NCBI GenBank assembly: GCA_030694465.1
Contig: JAUXYJ010000080.1
Span: forward strand, 1 to 62,812
Length of the DNA stretch: 62,812 nt
Reading direction: 5' to 3'
Origin: Deltaproteobacteria bacterium
GTDB taxonomy: Bacteria > Myxococcota_A > Polyangia > Polyangiales > Ga0077539
Under the pieces are notes generated by a model. That model did no database searches. It was not told the DNA's origin and saw nothing but the letters and a program-made list of their open reading frames with translations. The position numbers and the translations under genes are program-made. This document shows positions 27,008 to 35,924 of this stretch, one piece after another. Each line of letters opens with the position of its first letter. Position 1 is the first letter of the stretch.

Positions 27008-28512
27008 CTCTGTGCGATCGATTGAGCGTGGCGCAGTGCTGCCTCGCTGCGGTGCTGAGTTTTTCGGGCGGGTGCGTGCGCGATGTGCCCGTGGATTTGC
27101 GCGTGTTGGTCCCGGACGCGGGGATGCTCTTGAGCGGTCCGGCGGCGGCCACAGCGGTCATTCGCGTGGGCCTTGAGGGGGATCCTCGCTCGGTGCGAGA
27201 CACCACGCTGGGCGCGATGGGGACGTTTGCGGCCGAGCTGCGGCCCACGGATCCGCGGAGCATCGCGCGGCTACGTGTGGACATTTTGCATGGCACCACG
27301 CTGATGGCGCAGGGGTCTTCGCCTGCGATCGCGTGGCTCGCGATTGGTGGGCAGCGCTTGTCGGTGTTTGTCCAGCCCACCGACACGGTGCAGCCCGCGC
27401 CGTCGGGGCCTCTGCGGACGCCCAGGGCCGACTTTGTCTTTCTCTCGTCGGGCGGGAGCGGTGCGGTGGCGTTTACCCTGCCCAATGGCGCGCCGGACGC
27501 GGTGCCCGAGCAGTATTTTTTGCCCACACACCAGACGCGCTCGTACACGTTTAGCCTCCCTGCAGTGTTTGACGGAGAGACCTCGGTGGTGCCCTTGCCT
27601 TTGGGCCGAGGGATCTTGCTCTTGCGCGGTGAGCGCGCCCTTGTCACCAATGATTCTTCGCCAGGGGCTGCGCCCAACGCGCCCATTCCGGCTGCGCGGA
27701 GGCTCTTGCGCGGGGCCGGAGTGATCCAAGACACCGACGCGAGCTATGTGCTCGGGGGGCGCGCCGAAGACGGCACGCGCAGCGCCAGAATTGACGGAGT
27801 CTCAGAGCTCGGCGACGTGATCGAGATCCCCGAGACACTCGCGGTCGCCCGCGCGCGTCCCGCGGCGATTGTGCTGCGTCCACGGGCAGGGACCACGCCG
27901 CCGATGTACCTCATCGCCGGAGGGCAAGATCCCATGTGCGCGACCTGCGCTTCGCTCGAGCAGTGGGTGCCAGGGCAGACCGCGCGGGCCATTGATCCGG
28001 GCAGCCCTGAGCTCAGCCGTCGCAGTGAGTTTGCCGCGCTCTGTGTGCAGCGGAGTGCCGCGGGGCTCTGTGACCGTGTGCTGATCTTGGGTGGCCGAGA
28101 CGGGGTCACCCAGGGGCTGGCGCCGCGGGATCTGTTGCTCGACGGAGAGTGCCTCCGGGTGGGCTCAGGGAGCTGCGTCCTCCGCGAGCTCGACGCGCTG
28201 CTCACGCGGCGGATGAGCCCACGGGTCGCGCTGGGCAGTGATGGCGCGCGCGTGGTGGTCACAGGCGGGCGCGATGCAGACAATCGGCCTGTGTATTCGC
28301 TAGAGATTCTCGATGTGAGCGACCCGGCGATGGTCACTCGTGTCGAGGGCACCCGCGAGCTGACCGTGGCGGACCCGGCGCTCGCGTCGCTCTCCGACGG
28401 GAGCGTGCTGATCGGCGGCGGGATCGACCGTGATACGCAGCGCCCGAGCGCGGCCCTGTCGCTCGTGCGCGGCCCGATCGCTCCGCTGCCCGTGCCCATC
28501 GCCATGCGGTAA
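27001..28512 (+). CDS. Lipoprotein with Kelch-like propeller repeats
   Basis: A 503-aa exported protein. MPSLCDRLSVAQCCLAAVLSFSGGC looks like a lipoprotein signal with lipobox SGGC. The second half has repeated segments with a 'V(L/V)GGR' core and a following variable loop (YVLGGRAEDGTRSARID; MYLIAGGQDPMC; VLILGGRDGVTQG; VVVTGGRDADNRPVYSLEILD; SVLIGGGIDRDTQRPS), typical of Kelch/galactose-oxidase-like beta-propeller blades. The role is unknown; surface display is likely. It is followed 36 bp later by another lipoprotein gene. Confidence 0.75.
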   Translation: MPSLCDRLSVAQCCLAAVLSFSGGCVRDVPVDLRVLVPDAGMLLSGPAAATAVIRVGLEGDPRSVRDTTLGAMGTFAAELRPTDPRSIARLRVDILHGTTLMAQGSSPAIAWLAIGGQRLSVFVQPTDTVQPAPSGPLRTPRADFVFLSSGGSGAVAFTLPNGAPDAVPEQYFLPTHQTRSYTFSLPAVFDGETSVVPLPLGRGILLLRGERALVTNDSSPGAAPNAPIPAARRLLRGAGVIQDTDASYVLGGRAEDGTRSARIDGVSELGDVIEIPETLAVARARPAAIVLRPRAGTTPPMYLIAGGQDPMCATCASLEQWVPGQTARAIDPGSPELSRRSEFAALCVQRSAAGLCDRVLILGGRDGVTQGLAPRDLLLDGECLRVGSGSCVLRELDALLTRRMSPRVALGSDGARVVVTGGRDADNRPVYSLEILDVSDPAMVTRVEGTRELTVADPALASLSDGSVLIGGGIDRDTQRPSAALSLVRGPIAPLPVPIAMR

Positions 28513-28548
28513 TCCGTCGCAAAGTGCGCTACACCCGCGGAGGCAAAT

Positions 28549-30306
28549 ATGGCTCACCTCAGCACTCACGCGCGCCGCCTCCGTTGGGCTGCGATTTCTA
28601 CGGTCGCGACGCTCGCGTTGGTCCAGTGCAAGTCACGCACTGCGACCCACGAGGCCGCGGCAGTGCCCCTTGCGCCTCCCACTTCGCCTGAAGATTTGCT
28701 GGTCACGGGACACTTCGGTCAGCCGCGGACCACCGTGCGCGCGTTGGCCTCGCTCAGCGGCGCGACCATCCCGTTTGAGCTCGGGATGTCCATGATGCTC
28801 GGGCTCGACGCGACGCTCTTGACCGTGGTCGACCTGTCCAAACCCATCGATGTCGTGATCACCGGGAGCGCCGAGAGCACAAACATTACGCTCACCCTCA
28901 CGCCCATCGTGCAGGCGCGCGCAAACCTCTCGACGCGCTTTCGGTTCACGACAGTGCCGGGGCTCGGCGATCGCTTGGATCCTCGCGCGGACACATCAGG
29001 CCGAGAGCCCGGTTGGACGTGCGCGATCGTCGGGGTCCCGGGCCCCGTGGGCACACGCGTGGTGTGCAACACCGAGAGCGCGCAGCTCGCGCGGGTGGGG
29101 AGATTTGCAGCGTTTGAGTCCCAGCGTCACGAGAGCGAGGTCAACGACGCGCGGTTTGAGGTCGCGAGCCAGGGCGCGCGCAGAGCCCTCGGGCCGCTGG
29201 TCCAGCAGGTGTTTGCAGCGGCGTCGATGTCACTTCGACGCACGGCCGCGCAGGCCCGCGAGCAGCACCGTGAGCCGCCGGCGTTCGGAGACCCCGAGCC
29301 CATTGTGAGGCGCTTTGCTGAGATCCAGACCGACGTGAACCAGGTGCTTCAAGAGCTCACCAGCAGCACGGTCGAGCTTCACGTCGAGCCCGACGCGCTC
29401 TCGCTCGATGTGCAGCTCGGAGTCAGCGCTGGGGGACAAGGGTTTCTCGCGCGCGACAGCCGTGACCGTGTGAGCGCGCCGATGGCTCATCCGCTCGCCG
29501 CGCGGCTCGACCCCACGAGCGCCCTCGCGGTGGCCTCGCGCGGGGCCCCTGCGTTCTTGCGCGACCGTCTGCGCACGATGCTCCGGCTCGGCCTTGAGGT
29601 CCTCGGCACGCGCGTCCCGGATGCCCCTGCCGCGCAGGCAGACCTCGACGCGCTCACCGAGCACATGGGGGACGGCTGGGCCCTGTCGCTGGCCCGCAGG
29701 CAGCCCCCGGTCGCGGCCAACACGCCCGCCGGGAGGGCTCCGGCGCCCAGGCCTGCGGCGGTCGAAGCCGTGTTGCTCTTGGCCCAAGACGACGAGGGCG
29801 CTGCGTCTCGCCCGCTCATCGCTTCGCTTGCGCGCGCCCCGTGGCTGCGTGGCGTGCGATTGGGCGAGCAACCCCTGCGGTTAAGCACGCAAGACGGCGG
29901 GCTCATTGTGCGGTTTCCGGCTGCGCCGACCCCCGCGGTGAGGGCGCTTAGCAACGACCAGCTTGAGCGCACAGCGAGCCCTCCGAGGGTGCCGCTCGAG
30001 ATGGGCGTCGCGTCGGTTCAGGGCGCTGTCGCGGTGGTGCTCAGTGGCGATGCGCGTGCGCAATTGCAGGCGCTTCGTACGCGCGAGGCGGGCGCCGTGC
30101 TGCCCATCTTGGGCGGCCTCGAGGGCTCGACGGTGTTTGGTCTCGAGGCGGGCGCGATGCGCCCCAGCGTGGACGATGGCGTGCGGGCTCCGCTGCAGCT
30201 CACCTGGCGTGCGATGCAAGACGGGAGCTCGCTCAACGCGTTGATTCATGTGCGCGCGAGTGCGGGGTTTGTCCGCACGCTCCGTGGCGCGCGTGGCGAA
30301 GAGTGA
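28549..30306 (+). CDS. Large lipoprotein of unknown function
   Basis: A 585-aa predicted lipoprotein (signal WAAISTVATLALVQC). The body has no recognised domain: a region like outer-membrane beta structure (VVITGSAESTNITLTLTP), a helical stretch near 250-290 (EPIVRRFAEIQTDVNQVLQEL), and an Ala/Pro-rich linker around residue 390. Two Cys in TCAIVGVPGPVGTRVVC could form a disulfide. It is the second of three consecutive envelope genes and is followed after 7 bp by the caspase-like lipoprotein, so they probably form one transcription unit. Confidence 0.72.
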   Translation: MAHLSTHARRLRWAAISTVATLALVQCKSRTATHEAAAVPLAPPTSPEDLLVTGHFGQPRTTVRALASLSGATIPFELGMSMMLGLDATLLTVVDLSKPIDVVITGSAESTNITLTLTPIVQARANLSTRFRFTTVPGLGDRLDPRADTSGREPGWTCAIVGVPGPVGTRVVCNTESAQLARVGRFAAFESQRHESEVNDARFEVASQGARRALGPLVQQVFAAASMSLRRTAAQAREQHREPPAFGDPEPIVRRFAEIQTDVNQVLQELTSSTVELHVEPDALSLDVQLGVSAGGQGFLARDSRDRVSAPMAHPLAARLDPTSALAVASRGAPAFLRDRLRTMLRLGLEVLGTRVPDAPAAQADLDALTEHMGDGWALSLARRQPPVAANTPAGRAPAPRPAAVEAVLLLAQDDEGAASRPLIASLARAPWLRGVRLGEQPLRLSTQDGGLIVRFPAAPTPAVRALSNDQLERTASPPRVPLEMGVASVQGAVAVVLSGDARAQLQALRTREAGAVLPILGGLEGSTVFGLEAGAMRPSVDDGVRAPLQLTWRAMQDGSSLNALIHVRASAGFVRTLRGARGEE

Positions 30307-30313
30307 CCCTGCC

Positions 30314-31921
30314 GTGCGTCCGCGTTTGAGCGCGCTCGCCTTGCCCAGTGTGATCCGCGGGATCGGTGTGCTCGGTGTGCTCAGTGTGCTCAGTGTGCTC
30401 GGTGGGGCCTCGGGCTGTCGTGGCCGTGGACCGCTGCGGGTGCTCTCGCGCCCCGCGACCGTGCGCCCCGTGCACGCGATCATCCCTGCGAATTCGCAGA
30501 CCGAACCCGCGCTCCCTGCCGAGCCCGCCGCTCCCGATCCCTTGCCCCCGCCCAGGGGCGGAGAGCCCCTGCGCTGGGTGCTCGCCGGGGGTGGCGCGAC
30601 GCCGTCGCTCGCCCAGATTTCGCTCGCGCAAGACCTCGCGCAGGCCCAGCAACGGATGCAAGGCGAGGGGCTCGTCTTGTTTGGCTCGGGCCCCGGATCG
30701 AGGGTGCTCGCGCTGCGCGGTGAACCCACAAGCCCACCCTCTCTGAGTGACCGATTGAGCGAGCTCTTAGACCCTCGCGGCGGGCGCGATTCGCGCTTTG
30801 TGTGGGCGCCCGTTCGGTCGCATGGGCCCTTTACGCGCGAGGCCCTTGAGGGCGCCCTGCTGCGAGCCCTGGCGCGCTCAAGCGAGCCCTTGCTGGTCTA
30901 TCTCGCGGCGCACGGGAGCGGCGGCGAGACACCCCGTGAGAGCGTCGTCGGAACCTGGGGAGACCAAGAGCTCAGCGTGCAAGACCTCACGGGGATTCTC
31001 GATGGGGCTCGCAGTCCACGGCCGGTGCGCGTGGTCAGCACGAGCTGCTTTGGCGGGGGCTTTGCAGAGCTCATCTACCGCGAGGCAGACCCGAGCAAAG
31101 GCTTGGCCGTTCCGTTGCGCTGTGGGCTGTTTGCGACCACCTGGGACCGCGAGGCCTCGGGCTGCGACCCGGACCCAGACCGCAGGGCGCAAGAGGGATT
31201 TGGCCTGCATTTTCTCAATGCCCTCGCGCAGCGTGCGCCCGACGGCTCCGCGGTCGCGCTCTCCGACGTGGACTACGACGGCGACGGGCACATTGGGCTC
31301 TTGGACGCGCACACCCGCGCGCGCATCACGGGCCGCTCGATCGATGTGCCCACGACCACAAGCGAGCGCTACGTGCGCCAGCAGCTCGACGGCCTGCGCG
31401 GTGGCGTTGATTCGCCCAGCAATATCCCTGACGAAGTGCGCGAAGAAGAAGCGGTGATCGCCGCGCTCTCGGCCGCCCTCACGATCCCGCGGGCGCACGG
31501 TGAGCTTCGCACGCTCATCACGCAGACCGAGGCCCTGCGGCGCACGCTGCAAGAGACCGTCGAGGCGAGCGAGGCGCGGTTGACCGCGCTCGATGCGGCG
31601 CTGGTGACAGAGCTCCGGGCGAGGTACCCAGTGCTCGAAGACCGGTGGCATCGGGACTGGGACGCGGTAGTGCGCGCAAACACAGCCGAGATCACCGCGC
31701 TGCTCGACACGCACCCGAGCCGCGCGGTGCGCACGATGGTCGCGCAAGAGAGCGAGCGTGACGTCACACAGCTCGAGGCCCTCGAGCTCCGCTACACGCT
31801 CATGCTGCGGCTTGAGCGCGCCTGGCAGACCCGCAGGCTCGCCGCACACCTGCGCGCCCGCGGAGGGGCCCCGTGGCGCGCCTTTGTGGCCCTGCGCACC
31901 TGCGAGCGTGCGGGGCCCTGA
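30314..31921 (+). CDS. Caspase-like (clan CD type) peptidase lipoprotein with EF-hand loop
   Basis: A 535-aa predicted lipoprotein. Signal with lipobox GASGC (Cys35), then a Pro-rich linker. The catalytic-looking pair is His200 in LVYLAAHGSGG and Cys245 in VVSTSCFGGGFAELI, each after a hydrophobic strand as in caspase/legumain-type peptidases. At 320-331 DYDGDGHIGLLD matches a Ca-binding EF-hand loop (D1, D3, D5, G6, I8, D12). The last ~150 residues are long helices (RTLITQTEALRRTLQETVEASEARL), probably a coiled coil. GTG 30314 just after the upstream stop is the chosen start; earlier in-frame codons overlap the previous gene. Confidence 0.72.
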   Translation: MRPRLSALALPSVIRGIGVLGVLSVLSVLGGASGCRGRGPLRVLSRPATVRPVHAIIPANSQTEPALPAEPAAPDPLPPPRGGEPLRWVLAGGGATPSLAQISLAQDLAQAQQRMQGEGLVLFGSGPGSRVLALRGEPTSPPSLSDRLSELLDPRGGRDSRFVWAPVRSHGPFTREALEGALLRALARSSEPLLVYLAAHGSGGETPRESVVGTWGDQELSVQDLTGILDGARSPRPVRVVSTSCFGGGFAELIYREADPSKGLAVPLRCGLFATTWDREASGCDPDPDRRAQEGFGLHFLNALAQRAPDGSAVALSDVDYDGDGHIGLLDAHTRARITGRSIDVPTTTSERYVRQQLDGLRGGVDSPSNIPDEVREEEAVIAALSAALTIPRAHGELRTLITQTEALRRTLQETVEASEARLTALDAALVTELRARYPVLEDRWHRDWDAVVRANTAEITALLDTHPSRAVRTMVAQESERDVTQLEALELRYTLMLRLERAWQTRRLAAHLRARGGAPWRAFVALRTCERAGP

Positions 31922-31933
31922 GAGGGTCTGTGT

Positions 31934-31978
31934 GCAGCGCTATCTCGGACACCGCGCAACGCAACCCGCTGCTTTTTT
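31934..31978 (+). terminator. Possible rho-independent terminator
   Basis: Arms gcagcg (31934-31939) and cgctgc (31967-31972) are followed directly by six T residues. The loop is long (27 nt), so the call is weak. Position right after the lipoprotein cluster, before the convergent gene, fits. Confidence 0.35.
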
Positions 31979-32053
31979 CGCCCCCGAATCACTTCGAGAG
32001 AGACTCATTGCGCGTCGTGTATCGGGCGATCGGTTGGGCGACTCGGTCGCACG

Positions 32054-34444
32054 CTAGCCAATCATCGGGCACACAACCCGCGTGAGCACCGTGCGGTTGT
32101 TTTGCTCGTGGCACTCTCGCACGACGCTCTCGTCGTCGACGCGGACCTGGACGTCGGTGGGCGTGGCGCGCATGCCCGCGCCTGGCCAATTGCAGCTAAC
32201 TTCGACACACGCGCCAGGATTGACCACACGACCCAGCGGAGCGCTGCACAGGCGCATCGCGCCCATCGCGCTGGGGTCTGCGTCGTAGAAGCCCGCGGTG
32301 GCGGTGTCGAGCAATGGGGCCGCGCCGCGATTGCAGACGCGTGCGCGCAGCACCGCGACGTTGTCCATCGTGCATGTGTACGTAGCGCTCGCGGCGGTCG
32401 CGTCGGGCACACCCATCATGCCTGCGCGCCCCTGAACATTGGCCCGAAAGCTGTTAAGACCCGCGAGCCGCCAGCCGCGACGTACAGCGCTTGTCCTGGG
32501 AATTCGCAGGTTATCGTCGACGTTGGTGATGTGGTAGGTGTGCTCGTTCCACAGGGGGCGCGAGCCGACCCAGCGGTCCATGACGTCTTGGTACACCCGT
32601 ACGCCGTTGGGTCCGCGCTCGCGGGATGCACGGCACGTGTTGCCTGCGCCAGGGGTGCCCGCAGGGGGCGCCACGCACACGAAATCACACGCGCCCGCGC
32701 CGCAACACTGCGCGTCCGTGGTGCAACGGCACAGGCCCTCGACGCACGAACCCGAGGTGCAGTCGCCGTCGCTCTGACATCGCAGCCCCGGAAAAATAGG
32801 GTCTGTGTTGCGTGGCCCCAGACCCGCACAAGCCCGACCCACACCGACGGTGCCGCAGAGATGGTTCGAGCCCATCACGATTTCTGCACGAAAATCTCCG
32901 TCGACGTCGGCCACGATGGGGTTCTCGTACCAAGTGCACGAGGCGTGAGGCGCTGAGTACAAGACGTCACCGCGTGTGCCGTCGTACACCCGCAAGAAGC
33001 ACTCGTCGGCGTAGACGGCTTCGACGCGACCGTCGCCTTCGAAGTCAAACGTCGTGCTCCCGGTGACCGCGCTGGTGGAGTCTTGCGAGGGGCGGACCCA
33101 GAGGATTCCGTTGGTTGTCATGCTCGCGCAGCGGCCGCCCGGACGCGGTGTCGCCGTACAATCCGGGTCAAAAACCATGTATTGCGTGCCGCCTGCCGAG
33201 GCGAACTCTGCGAGACCGTCGCCATCGAAGTCGCCGATCGTGGGCGGTCCGCCGAGGCCACCGGGGATCGCCACCGGGCCAAACACTACGCGGCCCTCAA
33301 GCGTCTCAATGCGCGCGCCGCCGTTAGAGATCACGACGACCTCGGGAAACTCGGGAGCGTCAAAGCGTGCCGACACGTACGCGCCCATGTTCGCCACCGC
33401 GACGTGCCCGACCGAGCCTCCCGCGGGACGAAACGTCTCGGGTACCCAATCGCGCGCCACACGGTCCCAGCGGTAGATGCGATCGCCCGTGATGAGCTCG
33501 GGCTCGTTGTCTTCGTCGATGTCCAGCACGACGGTGTGCGCGCCAAAGCCGCCGTTGGCTCGTGGGTCGTACGACGCGATGCCCGCCGAGCCTCCGAGTC
33601 CCCCGATGAAAACGCCAGTTCGTCCGTCAAATACCACGCCGTTGCGAAGCACCTCGCCAAACCCATCGTCATCGAGATCGACGATGGTCGGCGCGCTCCA
33701 CACGCCCGCGGGCACCGCGTAGGGTGCTCCGGCGCGGGTCGTTTGCCAGCCCACACCCCACACGCCTGGGGCGCTCTGTTTGTACGCAATCAGCCCTCCC
33801 GAGCCCAGGGTCGCGACGATCTCAACGAGACCGTCGTTGTCCAAATCCGCGATCGCGGGCGAGGTCGAGCTCAAGAGCGTAGGCTCGCCAAGGGTCGCCT
33901 GCAGCGCGCAGGTTCGACCGTCTAAGATCCGCAAGATGCCTGTCGTGGGCGCCGCGGCAGAGGCCGTGACTGTGTCAAAAATGGCGACGATCGAGGGGCG
34001 TGGGGCCTGGTCTGGGTCACGCATTCCGGCGCTCAGGTCACCGACAACAACCGCGTTAAACACCTGCGTGTGGTTCGGAAACATGTCTCCCGCAGGCGCC
34101 GTTCGAAACTCGCACTGGACCGTGGGAGCAAACACTCCGGGCCGAATGTCCGTCGCGCACATCGGGTCGCTCAGCCCGTCGGGCCACGCAGCACAGCGAC
34201 CGGTCACACACCGCGTGTCGCCCTGGCAATCCGCGTTGGACATGCACAGCGGGCCGGTCGCCGCGTCCATGCTGGCGTCCATGGCAGAGACGTCACTGAG
34301 CGCTGCGTCGCCCGCGGTGTCCACGTCCATACGAGCGTCCTGGACGCGCCCACTGTCGCCGCCGTCACGGACCGGGTTAGTCGGTCCGTCCGAGCAGGCC
34401 GCAACAACCCCAAGAGACACCACACAGAGCCACGATTTGCGCAT
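32054..34444 (-). CDS. Surface lipoprotein with FG-GAP/VCBS integrin-like propeller
   Basis: A 796-aa predicted lipoprotein (lipobox VVAACSD, Cys17). After an Asp/Ala-rich linker comes a Cys-rich CxxDxDC-type module (CMSNADCQGDTRCVTGRC), then propeller blades with repeated Ca-binding loops: IADLDNDGLVEIV, IVDLDDDGFGEVL, LDIDEDNEPELI, IGDFDGDGLAEFA, FDFEGDGRVEAVY, VADVDGDFRAEIV. A second Cys-rich module (CQSDGDCTSGSCVEGLC) and a C-terminal beta domain like CARDB (VAVLRARVCNRGAAPLLDT) follow. Such proteins act in adhesion or surface scaffolding; the ligand is unknown. Normal for myxobacteria. Confidence 0.88.
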   Translation of the reverse strand: MRKSWLCVVSLGVVAACSDGPTNPVRDGGDSGRVQDARMDVDTAGDAALSDVSAMDASMDAATGPLCMSNADCQGDTRCVTGRCAAWPDGLSDPMCATDIRPGVFAPTVQCEFRTAPAGDMFPNHTQVFNAVVVGDLSAGMRDPDQAPRPSIVAIFDTVTASAAAPTTGILRILDGRTCALQATLGEPTLLSSTSPAIADLDNDGLVEIVATLGSGGLIAYKQSAPGVWGVGWQTTRAGAPYAVPAGVWSAPTIVDLDDDGFGEVLRNGVVFDGRTGVFIGGLGGSAGIASYDPRANGGFGAHTVVLDIDEDNEPELITGDRIYRWDRVARDWVPETFRPAGGSVGHVAVANMGAYVSARFDAPEFPEVVVISNGGARIETLEGRVVFGPVAIPGGLGGPPTIGDFDGDGLAEFASAGGTQYMVFDPDCTATPRPGGRCASMTTNGILWVRPSQDSTSAVTGSTTFDFEGDGRVEAVYADECFLRVYDGTRGDVLYSAPHASCTWYENPIVADVDGDFRAEIVMGSNHLCGTVGVGRACAGLGPRNTDPIFPGLRCQSDGDCTSGSCVEGLCRCTTDAQCCGAGACDFVCVAPPAGTPGAGNTCRASRERGPNGVRVYQDVMDRWVGSRPLWNEHTYHITNVDDNLRIPRTSAVRRGWRLAGLNSFRANVQGRAGMMGVPDATAASATYTCTMDNVAVLRARVCNRGAAPLLDTATAGFYDADPSAMGAMRLCSAPLGRVVNPGACVEVSCNWPGAGMRATPTDVQVRVDDESVVRECHEQNNRTVLTRVVCPMIG

Positions 34445-34666
34445 CCGAAGAGCGTATCAGAATGGCCGAACAGCGAAGCCGCGCGCTTTGGGCGAAGCCA
34501 CCCCTCGGTCCAAGGCTCGCGCGAGCGCAGCGCACCCTAAGGGCCACCGTGCCATCGCATCGGCCGCAGCGCGGATGCGGTCCTTCGCAACGCAGAGGGC
34601 CAGTCCTACAACGGTCTACCCCCAGTCCTACAACGGGGGTGCGATGGGGGTGCGATGGGGGGCGCG
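34445..34666. repeat. Upstream region with short tandem repeats
   Basis: Intergenic DNA 5' to the propeller lipoprotein gene. cagtcctacaacgg occurs twice (34601-34614 and 34623-34636), followed by two copies of a gggtgcgatg unit up to about 34660. No gene is seen here. Confidence 0.5.
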
Positions 34667-35839
34667 CTACGGAGCCCAGCGGTCCCGTAGCCACAGCGCG
34701 GGCTTCTCGATCACCAGGTGCAAGAGGTACGCGACGGACCAGCTCGTGAGACACAGCAGCACGAGCGAGAGCAACCACAGGGGGCGCTGCGAGTAGTGCC
34801 CAAAGAGCAGACCCAGCGAGCACCATTTGATCACGTGGTCCATGAGCGGGATGTGCACGAGGTAGACGCCGTAGCCCAGCGTCGCGAGGGGGAGCCAGAA
34901 GCGCGCAGACAGCGCTCGGACAAACCAGGTCTTGGGGCCCAACAGCAAGGGTAAAATCAGCGCCGCGTACATGACGCTGGTGATGGTTCCCCAGGCGAAG
35001 AGAGACCAGTGTGTGGGGCCCATGGCTTCGCGCGGGGTCATCAGGGCGACGAGGCACGCGAGGGCGAGAGTATAGCTGGCCAAGCGCGGGAAGGTTCGCG
35101 CGTAGATGCTGGATAATTCCTCGCGAAAGTGTCGCACCGCGTACGCCATCATCACGCCCGCGATGAGCGTGTCATAGCGCGTGTGCGTGGTGATGTAGAC
35201 CCACCGAAAGAGCTCGAGCGAGGTCCACGGGCGCGGGTAATACCAGTAGAGCCCGTGGCGCACGGCGAGCGCCGAGAACCAGAGCAGCCCGAGGGTGATC
35301 ATGCGTGCGCGATGGGACGTGAGCTTTTGCAGCACAAGCACGAGCAGCGGGACCGCGATGTAGAAGTGCTCTTCGACCGCGAGAGACCACGCATAGGGCA
35401 TCACGGGCATAAACCCGCGCGGAAAATAATTGGTGAAGTACAGGTACTCAAACCAGTTCTGAGACAAGCGCACTTCGGGCCTGAGCGTGAACCAGAAGAA
35501 GGTCAGCAGCACCCAGTACAGCGGCACAATTCTAAACGCGCGTCGCACATAGAACCGCGCGATGGATTTGGTTCCGTGGGTGTTTTCGCTGAGTAAAAGC
35601 GACCCAATGAGAAACCCCGAGAGCACAAAGAACAGGTCCATCCCGAACCAAATCTTCGACGAGTAGTACGCGATGGAGAGGTCGTTGAGCACCCGCGAGC
35701 CCTGCAGCACCACCGTCACGTGCACCTGCAACACGCTCACGATCGCGAGCGCGCGCAGCCCATGAAGCGCAGGATACTGATTGGACAACAGCGACAGAGA
35801 CCAGGGCGCTGAGCCCGAGGGCGCGGGAGAGCCGGACAC
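34667..35839 (-). CDS. Acyltransferase 3 family membrane protein
   Basis: A 390-aa polytopic membrane enzyme with about ten hydrophobic segments. The family motif is at the N-terminus: YPALHGLRALAIVSVLQVH, FFVLSGFLIGSLL, ARFYVRRAFRIVPLYW, and later AWSLAVEEHFYIAVP with the conserved Glu-His. Such proteins O-acetylate or acylate cell-surface sugars, peptidoglycan or antibiotics. The substrate cannot be inferred from neighbours. No SGNH domain is fused. It is divergent from the propeller gene at 35925. Confidence 0.93.
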   Translation of the reverse strand: MSGSPAPSGSAPWSLSLLSNQYPALHGLRALAIVSVLQVHVTVVLQGSRVLNDLSIAYYSSKIWFGMDLFFVLSGFLIGSLLLSENTHGTKSIARFYVRRAFRIVPLYWVLLTFFWFTLRPEVRLSQNWFEYLYFTNYFPRGFMPVMPYAWSLAVEEHFYIAVPLLVLVLQKLTSHRARMITLGLLWFSALAVRHGLYWYYPRPWTSLELFRWVYITTHTRYDTLIAGVMMAYAVRHFREELSSIYARTFPRLASYTLALACLVALMTPREAMGPTHWSLFAWGTITSVMYAALILPLLLGPKTWFVRALSARFWLPLATLGYGVYLVHIPLMDHVIKWCSLGLLFGHYSQRPLWLLSLVLLCLTSWSVAYLLHLVIEKPALWLRDRWAP

Positions 35840-35924
35840 GCGCGCCAGTTTGCATCAATCCTCGTGGGGTCCACAGCGCGCGGTGACCGTGCGGTGCAAA
35901 ACACGCAGTCCGTAGGGCCTGGGC

